A stretch of 12,669 nt of DNA from Cyclostephanos tholiformis (lineage: Eukaryota; Bacillariophyta; Thalassiosirophyceae; Thalassiosirales; Thalassiosiraceae): contig JALLPB010000824.1 in NCBI GenBank assembly GCA_036939975.1, positions 1 through 12,669 of the forward strand, read 5' to 3'. The position numbers and the translations under genes were made by a program. Of this stretch, positions 1 to 7,706 are shown in pieces; within the stretch, counting starts at the first letter, position 1, and every line of letters begins with the position of its first letter. Under the pieces are notes generated by a model, which saw only the letters and a list, made by a program, of their open reading frames with translations, had not been told where the DNA came from and did not search any database.

Positions 1-15
1 ACTCAGGAGCTAAAA

Positions 16-865
16 TTAGAGTTTCAGAAAATAGAAAATGTTGCATGATTCACAGGTCACAGTGATAGAAAGTGTGCAAGTTAGGCTTTTCACATGCGAT
101 AATATTGCCATGGTAATGGTACTGAATGATGCCAATGGCTTTAAACATTATTCTCTCATGGATGCACATATCATCCGCCACAAAGTCTCTGCACCTTCAA
201 TTTGATGATATGGTACATTATCAGATGCATTACATCCACTTAGAATGTCCCATAAAAATGAAGGTCAAATGTTTTTCCAGACTAACATGTTTGCCTTCTG
301 ATATGAAGTAATGGATGAAAAATCTGGAGTCTTCTTAAGGCAACGCTCGCATTCCTGACAGTGTGAAAAATATTACTTGATCATGCACTTGACATGGTTT
401 AACCTTGGCAAGCTTGCATTTACGAATCTCCTTGTTTGAGACTACAGTTAACATCAACTTGTATCTCGGATCAACACTGAAATTCACATGGTGACAGTTG
501 TCACATGAATCCTTTTCCTCATCAACCACATCCATATCATGATGTGCATGCCTCTCTGCATGTCGCTCCTCCGACAGATGTGCATGCCCCTCTGCATGCC
601 CCATCCAATCTGTCTGCTGTATTTCACTTCATTGCTCCTCTGACAGATGTGCACGCCCCCCTGCATGCCCCGTCCGATCCATCTTCCATATTTCACTTTG
701 TCGCTCCTCTGAAAGACATGCATTTCCCTCTGTATGCCCCATCAGATTGGTCTGCTGTATTTCACTTTGTCGCTCCTCTGACAGACATGCACGTCCCTCT
801 GCATGCCCCAACAGATTGCCATTTATGTGTTCTTGCTGCTGACTTATGCCTTTTCTCATTCTCAT
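16..865 (-). pseudogene. Decayed gene: 23-residue repeats followed by a Cys-rich region
   Basis: I do not recognise this family. On the minus strand one frame runs from an ATG at 865 (MRMRKGISQQ) through four 23-residue repeats of the type GHAEGxAxLSEERQSEI, then an acidic stretch (DMDVVDEEKD), then a Cys-rich part with CDNCHHVNFSVDPRYKLML. The frame is broken by TGA at 629-631. At the A5 run 366-370 it shifts by one base; dropping one base there continues into CQECERCLKKTPDF. That second frame is broken again by TGA at 265-267 and TAA at 148-150, and ends with TAA at 16-18. The C-x2-C and C-x2-C-x2-C clusters suggest metal binding. RYKLMLTVV faintly resembles the zinc-bearing C-terminal OB fold of RPA-type proteins, but that is a guess. 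Sharing one frame from the repeats into the Cys region is why I prefer the minus strand; the plus strand is also open over 505-867. Confidence 0.4.
565..828. repeat. 69-bp tandem repeat, four units
   Basis: Units begin with GCTCCT at 565, 634, 703 and 772, exactly 69 bp apart; the fourth is cut short near 828. A partial fifth copy of the GATGTGCATGCC core lies just upstream at about 541. Units differ by scattered substitutions but no indels, so the period stays a multiple of three and several frames remain open on both strands. The minus-strand reading fits the gene described above; the plus-strand reading gives units of the type APLTDVHAPLHAPS. Confidence 0.85.
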
Positions 866-1189
866 GAGATTTTGACACTGTCATTGCTGCTGCTGTAATA
901 GCTCCTGCTCTTGTAATTGCCATCTGCCATGATACAAACTGAAGGCTAGTTGTTGCAGAGATGGTATAAAAGATTTTGCAATGATGATACTATGGTGTGA
1001 ATATTTTTAAGATACCATACACAGACATGATTATGTTTGGATGTCTACCAGGCAAAAGAATAGTATGCTCTGCAAGCAAGGTGATGACATGTTCATCACA
1101 CACATGCACACATGTTCATCAGTATACCAAACATGCCAACAGTTACTAGAGCTCTGTCTCACTCTCTCTCTCTCTCCACTCATTATTGG
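866..1189. other. Spacer with a CT microsatellite
   Basis: No coding signal was found. The only structure is a CT-rich microsatellite at about 1152-1181, containing an uninterrupted CTCTCTCTCTCTCT core, which sits directly before the satellite-like array and may mark its edge. A short CA-rich run (CACACACATGCACACATG) lies near 1098-1115. Confidence 0.5.
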
Positions 1190-2380
1190 AAAATGAATAT
1201 CCACAGCATATGAAAGTGCTCAAACACTCTTCACATATCTAATATGGATATCCAAAGCAGTTGGAACTGGTTTAAAGCCTCAACAAGATATCACCCCATC
1301 TTTTTGCAGCTATGTGCCGCTGTGCTGGCCCAAAATACCTAATATAACATGAGGTCTTCTTTATCCATGTAACAGGGTAAGGGTGCACCATATGCATATC
1401 CACAGCATGTGTAAGGATGCTTAAACACTTTTTACAAATCTAATATGGATGTCCAAAGCATTTGGATCTGGTTTAAAGCCTCAACAATGACATCATCCCT
1501 TCATTTTGCAGCCATGCTGGGCTGGCCCCAAATACCTATTCTTTATCCATGTAACAGGGTAATGGTATGCCCACATGCATATCCACAGCATATGAAAATG
1601 CTCAAATACTCTCCACAGATCTATTATGGATATGGGAAACAGTCTAAACTGGTTTACAGCCTCAGTAATACATCATCCCATCTTTTTGCAGCCATGCTGA
1701 TCGCTGATCCAATATACCATAATCAGGGCCATCTTCATCAGGATTCAGGGCCATCTTCTGTAACATTGAAACAGTGTACCGATGCATATCCACAGCATAT
1801 AAAAGTGCTCAATCACTTTCCTCTCATTTTATATGGATGTCCAAAGCAGTTGAAACTGGTTTACAAGATTTCATCCAATCATTTTGCAGCCACCCTGGGC
1901 TGGCCCAAAATACCCGAATTGGGGGCATCATTGTCAGTGTAAAAGGGTAATGGTGCACCCATATGCATATCCACAGCATATGAAAGTGCTCAATCACTTT
2001 TTACATATCTAATATGGACATGGGAAGCAGTGTGAACTGGTTTAAAGCCTCAACAATGACACTCCATCCCATCTTTTTGCAGCCATGCTGGCCCAAAATA
2101 CCTAAATCAGTGCCATCTTTTTTAGTGTAATAGGGTAATAAGGGTGTACCCAGATGCATATCCACAGCATGTGAAAGTCCATACATTTAACATGGATGTG
2201 GAAAGTAGTCTGAACTGGTTTACAGTCGCAACATTGAAGAATCCCATCATTTTGTCAGTGTCAGCCACACTGATCCAAATTACCTAATACTGGGCCATCT
2301 TTTGCTAGTACAAGTGTAACAGGGTAAGGGTGTACCTTATGCATATCCATTGCATATGAAAGTGCTCAAACACTTTCCAC
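1190..2380. repeat. Satellite-like tandem array, about 181-207 bp units
   Basis: The landmark ATATCCA(CAGCAT) recurs at 1197, 1396, 1579, 1786, 1967, 2158 and, diverged, at 2343, giving spacings of 199, 183, 207, 181, 191 and 185 bp. Each unit carries the same ordered blocks: GCATATCCACAGCATATGAAA, then an AATATGGAT block, then CTGGTTTAAAGCCTCAACA, then TTTTTGCAGCCATGCTGGC, then a GTAACAGGGTAA block and a GGTGCACC block. Copies differ by substitutions and small indels. The period is near nucleosome size, as in many eukaryotic satellites. Open frames across it (for example 1445-1942) change phase from unit to unit and look incidental. It could also be internal repeats of a larger transposable element. 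Confidence 0.85.
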
Positions 2381-2711
2381 CCATAACATATGTTGTGTTG
2401 AAGAGGCAATTGTCACACTTGCAATTTTGGACCTATTGTGATCGCTAATGGATGATAATTGAGCAAATCCTGCTTAAGGCATGCTCATAATAAGGATTCA
2501 TAGTATGAGCACCAACATACTGAGCTATCTTGACTGGGCGCTTGCAGCCTGTCCTACATTTGACTCATACACTTCCCTTACTTTTCCCACAGAGGGGGAA
2601 GGAGCAGACACAGTTACAGACTCAGTGGGCAAATGATGATGGGCTCAATTGGCAGGAAACAATATCTGGATTTACAGAACAAATTAATATCTCAGCTAAA
2701 AAGAGAGACAA
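2381..2711. other. Spacer with a short coding-like fragment
   Basis: No complete gene is visible. On the minus strand a 30-odd codon stretch ending at TAG 2445-2447 reads CKRPVKIAQYVGAHTMNPYY, which looks more protein-like than its surroundings, followed beyond the stop by a KCDNC motif. It may be a remnant of a gene erased by repeat insertion. The plus-strand open frame from 2530 lacks an ATG start and runs into the next repeat. Confidence 0.2.
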
Positions 2712-3021
2712 TTTTTCTTCTTCTCCTCCTACTCCCCCTATTGTTTCTCCTTACAACATGCTTGTTCTGTGTGTGACTGATGCCCTTCCCCTATTTTAAA
2801 TTCATTCCTTTGTGTTTTCTTCTTCTCCTCCTCCTCCCACTATTGTTTCTCCTTACAATTTGCTTGTTCTGTGTGTGACTGATGCCCTTCCCTTATTTTA
2901 AATTCATTACTGTGTGTTTTCTTCTTCTCCTCCACCTCCTCCCCCTATTGTTTCTCCTTACAATTTGCTTGTTCTGTGTGTGACCAATGCCCATCCTCTA
3001 TTTTAAATTCATTACTGTGTG
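2712..3021. repeat. 102-105 bp tandem repeat, three units
   Basis: The block TATTGTTTCTCCTTACAA occurs at 2739, 2841 and 2946. Each unit has a pyrimidine-rich start (TTCTTCTTCTCCTCC), then this block, then TTGTTCTGTGTGTGAC, a TGCCC block and ATTTTAAATTCATT. The units are close to identical apart from length changes in the CTCCTCC tract, so the duplication looks fairly recent. Each unit contains TAA in TTTTAAATTC, so it is unlikely to be coding on the plus strand. Confidence 0.85.
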
Positions 3022-3142
3022 CATCACCCGCCTCCCTCGCATCACCCTTCTCCGTCTCTTCCTTTCTTGACTACATCATTTTGATTTTATGCTTTTGATT
3101 GCTGTGAGTGTCATCTCCCCTCTCATTGTCCTCCTCTTTGTA

Positions 3143-3179
3143 TTCCTTCTCTTCCTTCTCTTCCTTTTCCTCTTCCCTT
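3143..3179. repeat. 37-nt homopyrimidine tract with mirror symmetry
   Basis: An unbroken pyrimidine run made of TTCCTTCTC units, containing the perfect mirror repeat CCTTCTCTTCC. Such tracts can form triplex DNA in principle; nothing shows that it does here. On the minus strand it reads as a Glu/Lys-rich low-complexity peptide. Confidence 0.7.
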
Positions 3180-3595
3180 GAGCACAGTACTACCTTTGCA
3201 GCCATCGAGAATGACCACCAATGCCAACAACACCACTGTACTGTTTCTCTCTTTCCCATTATCATTTGGTTGAGTCAATGGCAATCGGAGCTTAATCATT
3301 GTCATCATTGTCTCATCTCCTTATGTTGCAGTCCTCTCCTCCTAAGTACCATCTTCCCCAATTCCCCTCCCCACCCTCATTGCATATCCCGTGCCACCAT
3401 CACCATCATTGACTCATTGTTATGTTGGCGCCACCACATTACTGCTTGTTGTCATTCCTTACCATCTTCCATTGCCACCACTGTCTCCTCAAGCTAATTG
3501 TTGCCTCCTCCACTTTGCCTCCATTGAAGGTGTTCAGAAGTCGGTATGGACAACATGAAACGAACCCCGGTTGACGTTGCTGCAATAAGCACATG
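3180..3595. other. Spacer without convincing genes
   Basis: CA/TC-rich sequence. The long plus-strand frame 3108-3497 is Ser/His-rich low complexity. The minus-strand frame passing through 3071-3682 has about as many stops as expected by chance. I see no gene here. Confidence 0.4.
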
Positions 3596-4378
3596 ACTTA
3601 GTTGCACATGTCGGCAACATGTCGGCGACATGTCGCCGCAACACGACAATGTTGGCAAATTTAGCCAACAGGGCCCCAACACGCTGACACGAGTACTAAG
3701 CTAAACACTAGGTAGATAGTAGGGTGGGTTGAGAACCCTCCTCCTCACCCCACCATTATGCCCTCATCCCTCATCCTTCGTCCCTCTTCTGCCCTCGTCC
3801 CTCTTCTGCCTTTAATGGCAACTTTGCAACGGTGGCGGAGGCGGCAGCGGCGGCTACCGTGCAACAACAGTGGCGGTGGTGAATGCGGGGCTGCAGCAGC
3901 GGCAGCAACTGCATGACTGCGGTGGCAGCACAATGGCGGCAGTGGCGGCACATACAACAATCAAATATGCGGTGGGCAGAAACAGCTCGGCGGCGGTTGT
4001 GACCGAGATGGATGCAGCGGCATGACGACAGCGACTGCGCAATGACGGTGACAGCGGCAAATGCGTGATGGTAGCAGCTGCACAATGGCCGCAGCAGCAA
4101 CAACTGTGTGGCGACTGAGCAACAGCAACAATGGCGGTGGCAGTGGCGGTGGCGGTGGTGACTGCAGAACGGCAGAAGGGGCGCGACATTGGCCACGGTG
4201 GTGGTGGCGGCGGCACAGCAATGATGACGGCAGCGGTGACGGCAATGACAACAAAGATGATGATGGCAACAGCAACGATGACGGCGACAGCAACGGCGAT
4301 GACAGCAATGGCGATGGCAATGGCGATGCCTTCGTCGCCGTTGCCGTCTCCATCTCCATCTCCATCTCCATCTCCGTT

Positions 4379-4409
<31 letters not shown>

Positions 4410-4808
4410 CCGTCACCGTTGCCATCGGCAAGGGGAAGGGCAACGCATCAGTGCAGCAACAGCACAGCAACAGTGCAGCAACAGTCAGCAACTGTCAGCA
4501 ACAGCGGCAGCAACAGCGGTAGTGGCAGCGACATGCAAGGGCAAGGGCAAAGGCGAGCAGGGAGGGCGGGGGCGAGGGCGGGGTGGCGGCAAGGGCAAGA
4601 GAGAGGGCGAGGTTGCGGCTATTGTTTTTATTCTTTTTGATAGCAACCTGGCTCTTACTGCGCTCTAGTGTTTGCAAACTATTAGTTTTCTTTAATCTAT
4701 TACTAGTTCCTACGTATTGTATACGCCGACATGTCGCCGACATGTCGGCCGACACAACATTTGGGCCCCAAAATTGCCAACACCGACATCCGACATGCGC
4801 AACTAAGT
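3596..4808. mobile_element. Putative non-autonomous DNA element with 19-bp terminal inverted repeats
   Basis: The left end ACTTAGTTGCACATGTCGG (3596-3614) is the inverse complement of the right end CCGACATGCGCAACTAAGT (4790-4808) at 18 of 19 positions. Both subterminal zones carry clusters of ACATGTCGGC-type motifs and a GGGCCCC block. Perfect 14-bp palindromes lie at 3624-3637 (GGCGACATGTCGCC) and 4736-4749 (GCCGACATGTCGGC). No transposase is visible: the interior is trinucleotide low-complexity DNA, then an AT-rich stretch at 4615-4725. I see no clear target-site duplication of 3-9 bp. If the outer bases are host DNA, the ends could be flanked by TA, as in Tc1/mariner-like insertions (CTTA|GTTGC and GCAAC|TAAG). 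The superfamily is therefore unassigned. Confidence 0.6.
3826..4612. repeat. CAG/CGG/GAT trinucleotide low-complexity interior, with a period-6 array at 4329-4427
   Basis: This stretch is composed of imperfect GGC, GCA, GAT and CAG triplets. At 4329-4427 it changes to a regular 6-bp period, first CCATCT and then GCCGTC units. Because the period is a multiple of three, frames on both strands stay open, giving simple peptides such as SISISISI, VAVAVAVA, SPSPSPSP or TATATATA depending on frame. These open frames do not support a gene. The strand composition flips at about 4328, from purine-leading GGCGAT to pyrimidine-leading TCGCCGT. Confidence 0.8.
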
Positions 4809-5240
4809 GAACCCCCAGCCATCATCAACAAGCTCCGTTGTACCCCCAACAGACATGGGCCTACGCCAATGCTGAACTATTTGACCTTTATTCTCAATGA
4901 TTGACCCATGAACCTCCTCCACCTTGTACTCATCGGATCCACTTTCCACCTCATCCTCTCACTCGTTTTTGCCTACCCAGATGATGACAGCCTCCATCCC
5001 CTTCCACCTTGCTGTCATCCCAATGGCAAGCATTGTTTTATGTATCTCCTTCCCCAGTTGATTGTTGATTGGTGCTGTACTTGTCTATATATCATTGTCA
5101 GCTGGCACGGTGTGAGGTGTGAGCAATACCGTGGTTTGCATCATGGACATGAACTCATTCCAATCATCACCCCCCACCACATCTTTGCCACAAGTGTCAA
5201 TGTTAATCCTCTCCTGCCACCAACCCTTTACCCCACCCGC
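4803..5240 (-). pseudogene. Weak coding-like stretch ending at the inverted-repeat element
   Basis: One minus-strand frame from just after a TAG at 5241-5243 down to TAG at 4803-4805 is interrupted only by TAG (5085-5087) and TGA (4959-4961) over about 145 codons. Its peptides look protein-like: ERINIDTCGKDVV, DDWNEFMSMMQTTVLLTPH, KTMLAIGMTARWKGMEAV, SDEYKVEEVHGSI. The last stop lies inside the terminal repeat of the element, so the gene may have been cut by that insertion. I do not recognise a family. Chance openness in this purine-rich strand is the main alternative. Confidence 0.25.
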
Positions 5241-5243
5241 CTA

Positions 5244-5767
5244 CACAAAGAAACAAACCACTCTCATCACTTCTTATCCTGTAGCTTGTGCTGGCTTATA
5301 ATGGCGAGTATTGTTGCATAATTGATCTCTCCCCTCCCAAGTTGGTTGTTGATTTCATTATCCATTGTGACACCATCACACCCCCCCCTTATCACCTCTT
5401 TGATGTATGCCATCATCTTTGTCCTCCTTCTCCTTCTCTCCCCGGTCATAATCAATGTCGATTACGCTTGCACCCCCCCCCATCTCTCTTGTTCTTGGCA
5501 TCCAAATCAATGAGGGAACCACTAATGCTTCCACCAAAGATTCAGGGTTGTTCTTGTCATCATCGGCAGGGGTGGCTTAGTCAGGGTCATCCAGATCAAG
5601 GTTGCGGTTGGCATTAGTGGTGGCAATGACATTGTGCAGAGGAGATATTTATTTTTGGCTCTCCTCTGGGGGGGAAAGTGGCACCATTCTTGGAGGGGAT
5701 CATCAGCGAGGGTGTTTACTAACGTCCTGCAAAGGAGGGGTGGCTAACCCTTGATGGGGGCCACGAT
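5244..5767. other. Spacer with G/C homopolymers and possible minus-strand coding debris
   Basis: Contains a C8 run at 5381-5388 and a C9 run at 5473-5481. On the minus strand short protein-like pieces appear (ESLVEALVVPSLIWMPRTRE, SVIDIDYDRGEKEKEDKDD), separated by a stop at 5577-5579 and a phase change at the C8 run. This may continue the fragment at 4803-5240. Nothing here can be called a gene with confidence. Confidence 0.25.
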
Positions 5768-5911
5768 ATGGCAGGGTCAGTGGCCATGGAGGAGGTGAAT
5801 ACTACCGTTAAATATGCTGCTGAAGCAATGGCTCACGACATGCTTTCTTATAAACGGGTAGCTAAAATTGCTAAGGTAGTAAAAATAGTTTTTGTATGGT
5901 TCCAACGTTGA
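5768..5911 (+). CDS. Small ORF, 47 codons, possible remnant
   Basis: An ATG at 5768 opens a frame ending at TGA 5909-5911. The peptide MAGSVAMEEVNTTVKYAAEA continues as a mostly helical, Ala/Val/Lys-rich sequence to FVWFQR. It is amphipathic-looking and not low complexity, but very short and of no recognised family. It lies about 170 bp upstream of the helix-turn-helix ORF in the same orientation and could be an exon or a leftover of that locus. Chance is a real alternative. Confidence 0.25.
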   Translation: MAGSVAMEEVNTTVKYAAEAMAHDMLSYKRVAKIAKVVKIVFVWFQR

Positions 5912-6080
5912 CACATTTTTTTTTGGGCGCACCATCGGTGCAATGCCATTTTTTGTAGTTGATCCTATGCAGGATCGTGCGTAATGAGCAATTGCCCCAA
6001 CATGGATCACACAACTCCCGACACAACCTCATCATTTCACTCCAGTCAACCTCCCCTTTTCATCCCCATTATTAGCATCC

Positions 6081-6383
6081 ATGAAGGTTGTGTATAATCC
6101 AGGAGGCTTCAATGGCCAACGCCACTGCATACGACATGAAGTTGGTAGGTCTGCGAATCGTCACAGATACACCAATGCAGAGAAGTTGGCAATCCTACGT
6201 GTTCTTGATAATATTGTGCTGGAAAATGGAATGACTCAAGCCCAAGCAGCAGATGTCTTCCATGTTGACACTTCCTGCCTCACTAGGAGGGCTCAGAAAA
6301 AAGATGAGCTTGGGGCAGAGCCCAAGAAGATGCACAAGTTTTTATCATGTGCAATAATTATTGCCAGCATAAACTTTATATAA
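6081..6383 (+). CDS. Helix-turn-helix protein, N-terminal piece of a transposase-type family
   Basis: A 100-codon ORF; the ATG at 6081 is the first after in-frame TAA-TGA at 5982-5987. Residues of about 30-75 (RYTNAEKLAILRVLDNIV, then GMTQAQAADVFHVDTSCLTR) have the helix-turn-helix pattern of the psq/CENP-B-N type DNA-binding domain found at the N-terminus of pogo/Tigger-like DDE transposases. Proteins with this arrangement are, as I recall, expanded in diatoms. A full transposase would continue for several hundred residues with a DDE domain. Here the frame leaves protein-like sequence after KKMHK and ends in an AT-rich tail (FLSCAIIIASINFI), with no DDE region downstream. It may be a truncated copy, the first exon of a spliced gene, or an independent DNA-binding protein. 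Confidence 0.55.
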   Translation: MKVVYNPGGFNGQRHCIRHEVGRSANRHRYTNAEKLAILRVLDNIVLENGMTQAQAADVFHVDTSCLTRRAQKKDELGAEPKKMHKFLSCAIIIASINFI

Positions 6384-6416
6384 TTATAAGTTATTATTGT
6401 TTCTGTTCTTAAATTA

Positions 6417-6455
6417 ATATCATTATTCTTTATCTTTATATCATTATTCTTTATC
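6417..6455. repeat. Two direct copies of an 18-bp AT-rich word
   Basis: ATATCATTATTCTTTATC occurs at 6417-6434 and again at 6438-6455, in the AT-rich spacer between the helix-turn-helix ORF and the 3' end of the minus-strand zinc-finger gene. It may be part of a shared 3' untranslated or terminator region. Confidence 0.8.
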
Positions 6456-6475
6456 AAATTGCAAATGCTGCATTA

Positions 6476-7099
6476 TCACCCAACCCATTTTGCCACCGCT
6501 ACTCCATCGTTGCGGTAATGCTTCTGCCTCTTTGTTGAGTTGCACGACATCTCCGAATAAACTTTGACAACACAAGCGTAAAGTCCGTCGTAATCACCTG
6601 CCCCTCTCATCGCGAGATTCTGTGGCAAAAAACCAACCTTGCACCGAACAACTCCATCACCAACTCAATAGACGGCGATAACATTTTCTTTCTCCCCCCC
6701 ATTCCAATAGACCAACCTCTCCTTAACAAACTTCACCTTTGAATGCACACCAATCTGCGTACCACAGCAATAGTGCTGGTCACAGCTCCTCCCTTGGTCA
6801 TTCTGGATGATGCCAACTATATCAACAACATTTCCGGTGAGAAGCTTGACAACCTCATGGTGGCTAAGACTATCTGTGAGGGCGGCAGCACTCGAGAGAA
6901 TAAGTTGGGTGCATCGATCCATGCTGCAGGTTCTCGCTGTTGGGGCGGTAATCCCAGTCTTCTTTTTGAAGATCATGTAGTGGGCTGGCTCGGGGGCAGT
7001 GCACCCAGCACACGGTCCCGGCTCAGTGCCCTTGTTGGTGTGAGCACAGTTGCCACACTCCCAGGTGACAGGCTGCAGGGTGTTGGGGGCGGCCGCCAT
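6476..7099 (-). pseudogene. RanBP2-type zinc-finger protein, intact except for one in-frame TGA
   Basis: The ATG at 7099 opens MAAAPNTLQPVTWECGNCAH; residues W13, C15, C18, N22, C30 and C33 match a RanBP2-type zinc finger (W-x-C-x2-C-x3-N-x7-C-x2-C), a fold that binds ubiquitin or RNA. After a linker comes a conserved-looking region, including VVDIVGIIQNDQGRSC at about 91-106 and a CC pair at 111-112. Codon 145 is TGA (6665-6667), after which the same frame continues for 62 codons with no indel: GDGVVRCKVGFLPQNLA, then YDGLYACVVKVYSE, then KHYRNDGVAVAKWVG. It ends with TGA 6476-6478, followed at once by in-frame TAA. Both halves resemble one protein family I recall from diatoms, so they belong together. 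The TGA may be a recent nonsense mutation, an assembly error or readthrough. The function of the C-terminal part is unknown. Confidence 0.65.
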
Positions 7100-7227
7100 T
7101 GTCTACGAGTTGTACCGTAGTTTTTGTTAGTATTTTTGTTTGTTAGTGGTGGTTATGCTAGGTGCACTTGGAACCCAGTCAACCCACATATTGTTGGAAT
7201 CGTCTTCTCAAGAGGACTAATACTATG

Positions 7228-7470
7228 CTATTTAAAACGGTTGCACATGTAGAATTTGGTGAGGAAAGAGAAGTTCTGAGTATGTAGCAATACTTCTTTC
7301 TCGCAATTGCTTATTCCACGCATTGCTTTAGCAGTGTATTCAATGGTAATCTCATCGGTGTGTACCATAAATAAATCAGGGTAGATCAGGTAAGTAAAGA
7401 TGGCCTTTTTGTTTCGGCAGGAATGCTTGACGGACAAAATTTTGGGCCTATTTTTAATCCAACCCATCAT
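7228..7470 (-). CDS. Hypothetical protein, 80 codons (frame open from about 7582)
   Basis: The frame starting at ATG-ATG (7470) encodes MMGWIKNRPKILSVKHSC, then KKAIFTYLIYPDLFMV, HTDEITIEYTAKAMRG and ends NFSFLTKFYMCNRFK, stop TAG 7228-7230. The same frame is open upstream for about 37 more codons without an ATG, so this could be a downstream exon. Composition is mixed and not low complexity, which favours real coding, but I recognise no family. It lies on the same strand as the zinc-finger gene, about 130 bp upstream of its start, so one of the two may have lost its own promoter or they may be parts of a spliced locus. Confidence 0.4.
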   Translation of the reverse strand: MMGWIKNRPKILSVKHSCRNKKAIFTYLIYPDLFMVHTDEITIEYTAKAMRGISNCEKEVLLHTQNFSFLTKFYMCNRFK

Positions 7471-7706
7471 CCGATTTGTGTTTGTCTTGTCTTTTTTGCT
7501 GTTAGAAAGGATTTTGTCGGAAAATGCTGTGGTGAAAAATTGCGCTTGTCGGTGCTCAGACGATCTTGCCGAAAATTATACCTACCTACTTTTTGTACCC
7601 CTAAGTACTGCAGCTAATCAGAAAGTTGTGTGTGCAAGGAAGAACAAAAACATCACAAAAAAAGATCAGCCACCTCAACATCATCATCATGGTTTCAACA
7701 CGATGA

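Noticed and set aside
1445..1942. 165-codon plus-strand ORF
   Set aside because: It lies wholly inside the satellite-like array, repeats the same DNA blocks in changing phase, and has no protein-like pattern beyond the repeat.
3071..3682. Possible long decayed gene on the minus strand
   Set aside because: One frame can be followed throughout, but it has about eight stops in about 205 codons, close to the chance expectation, and much of it is low complexity.
3771..4640. Several long overlapping ORFs on both strands
   Set aside because: They arise because trinucleotide and hexanucleotide repeats keep all phases open; the peptides are monotonous Ser/Pro, Ala/Val, His/Cys or Asp/Gly strings.
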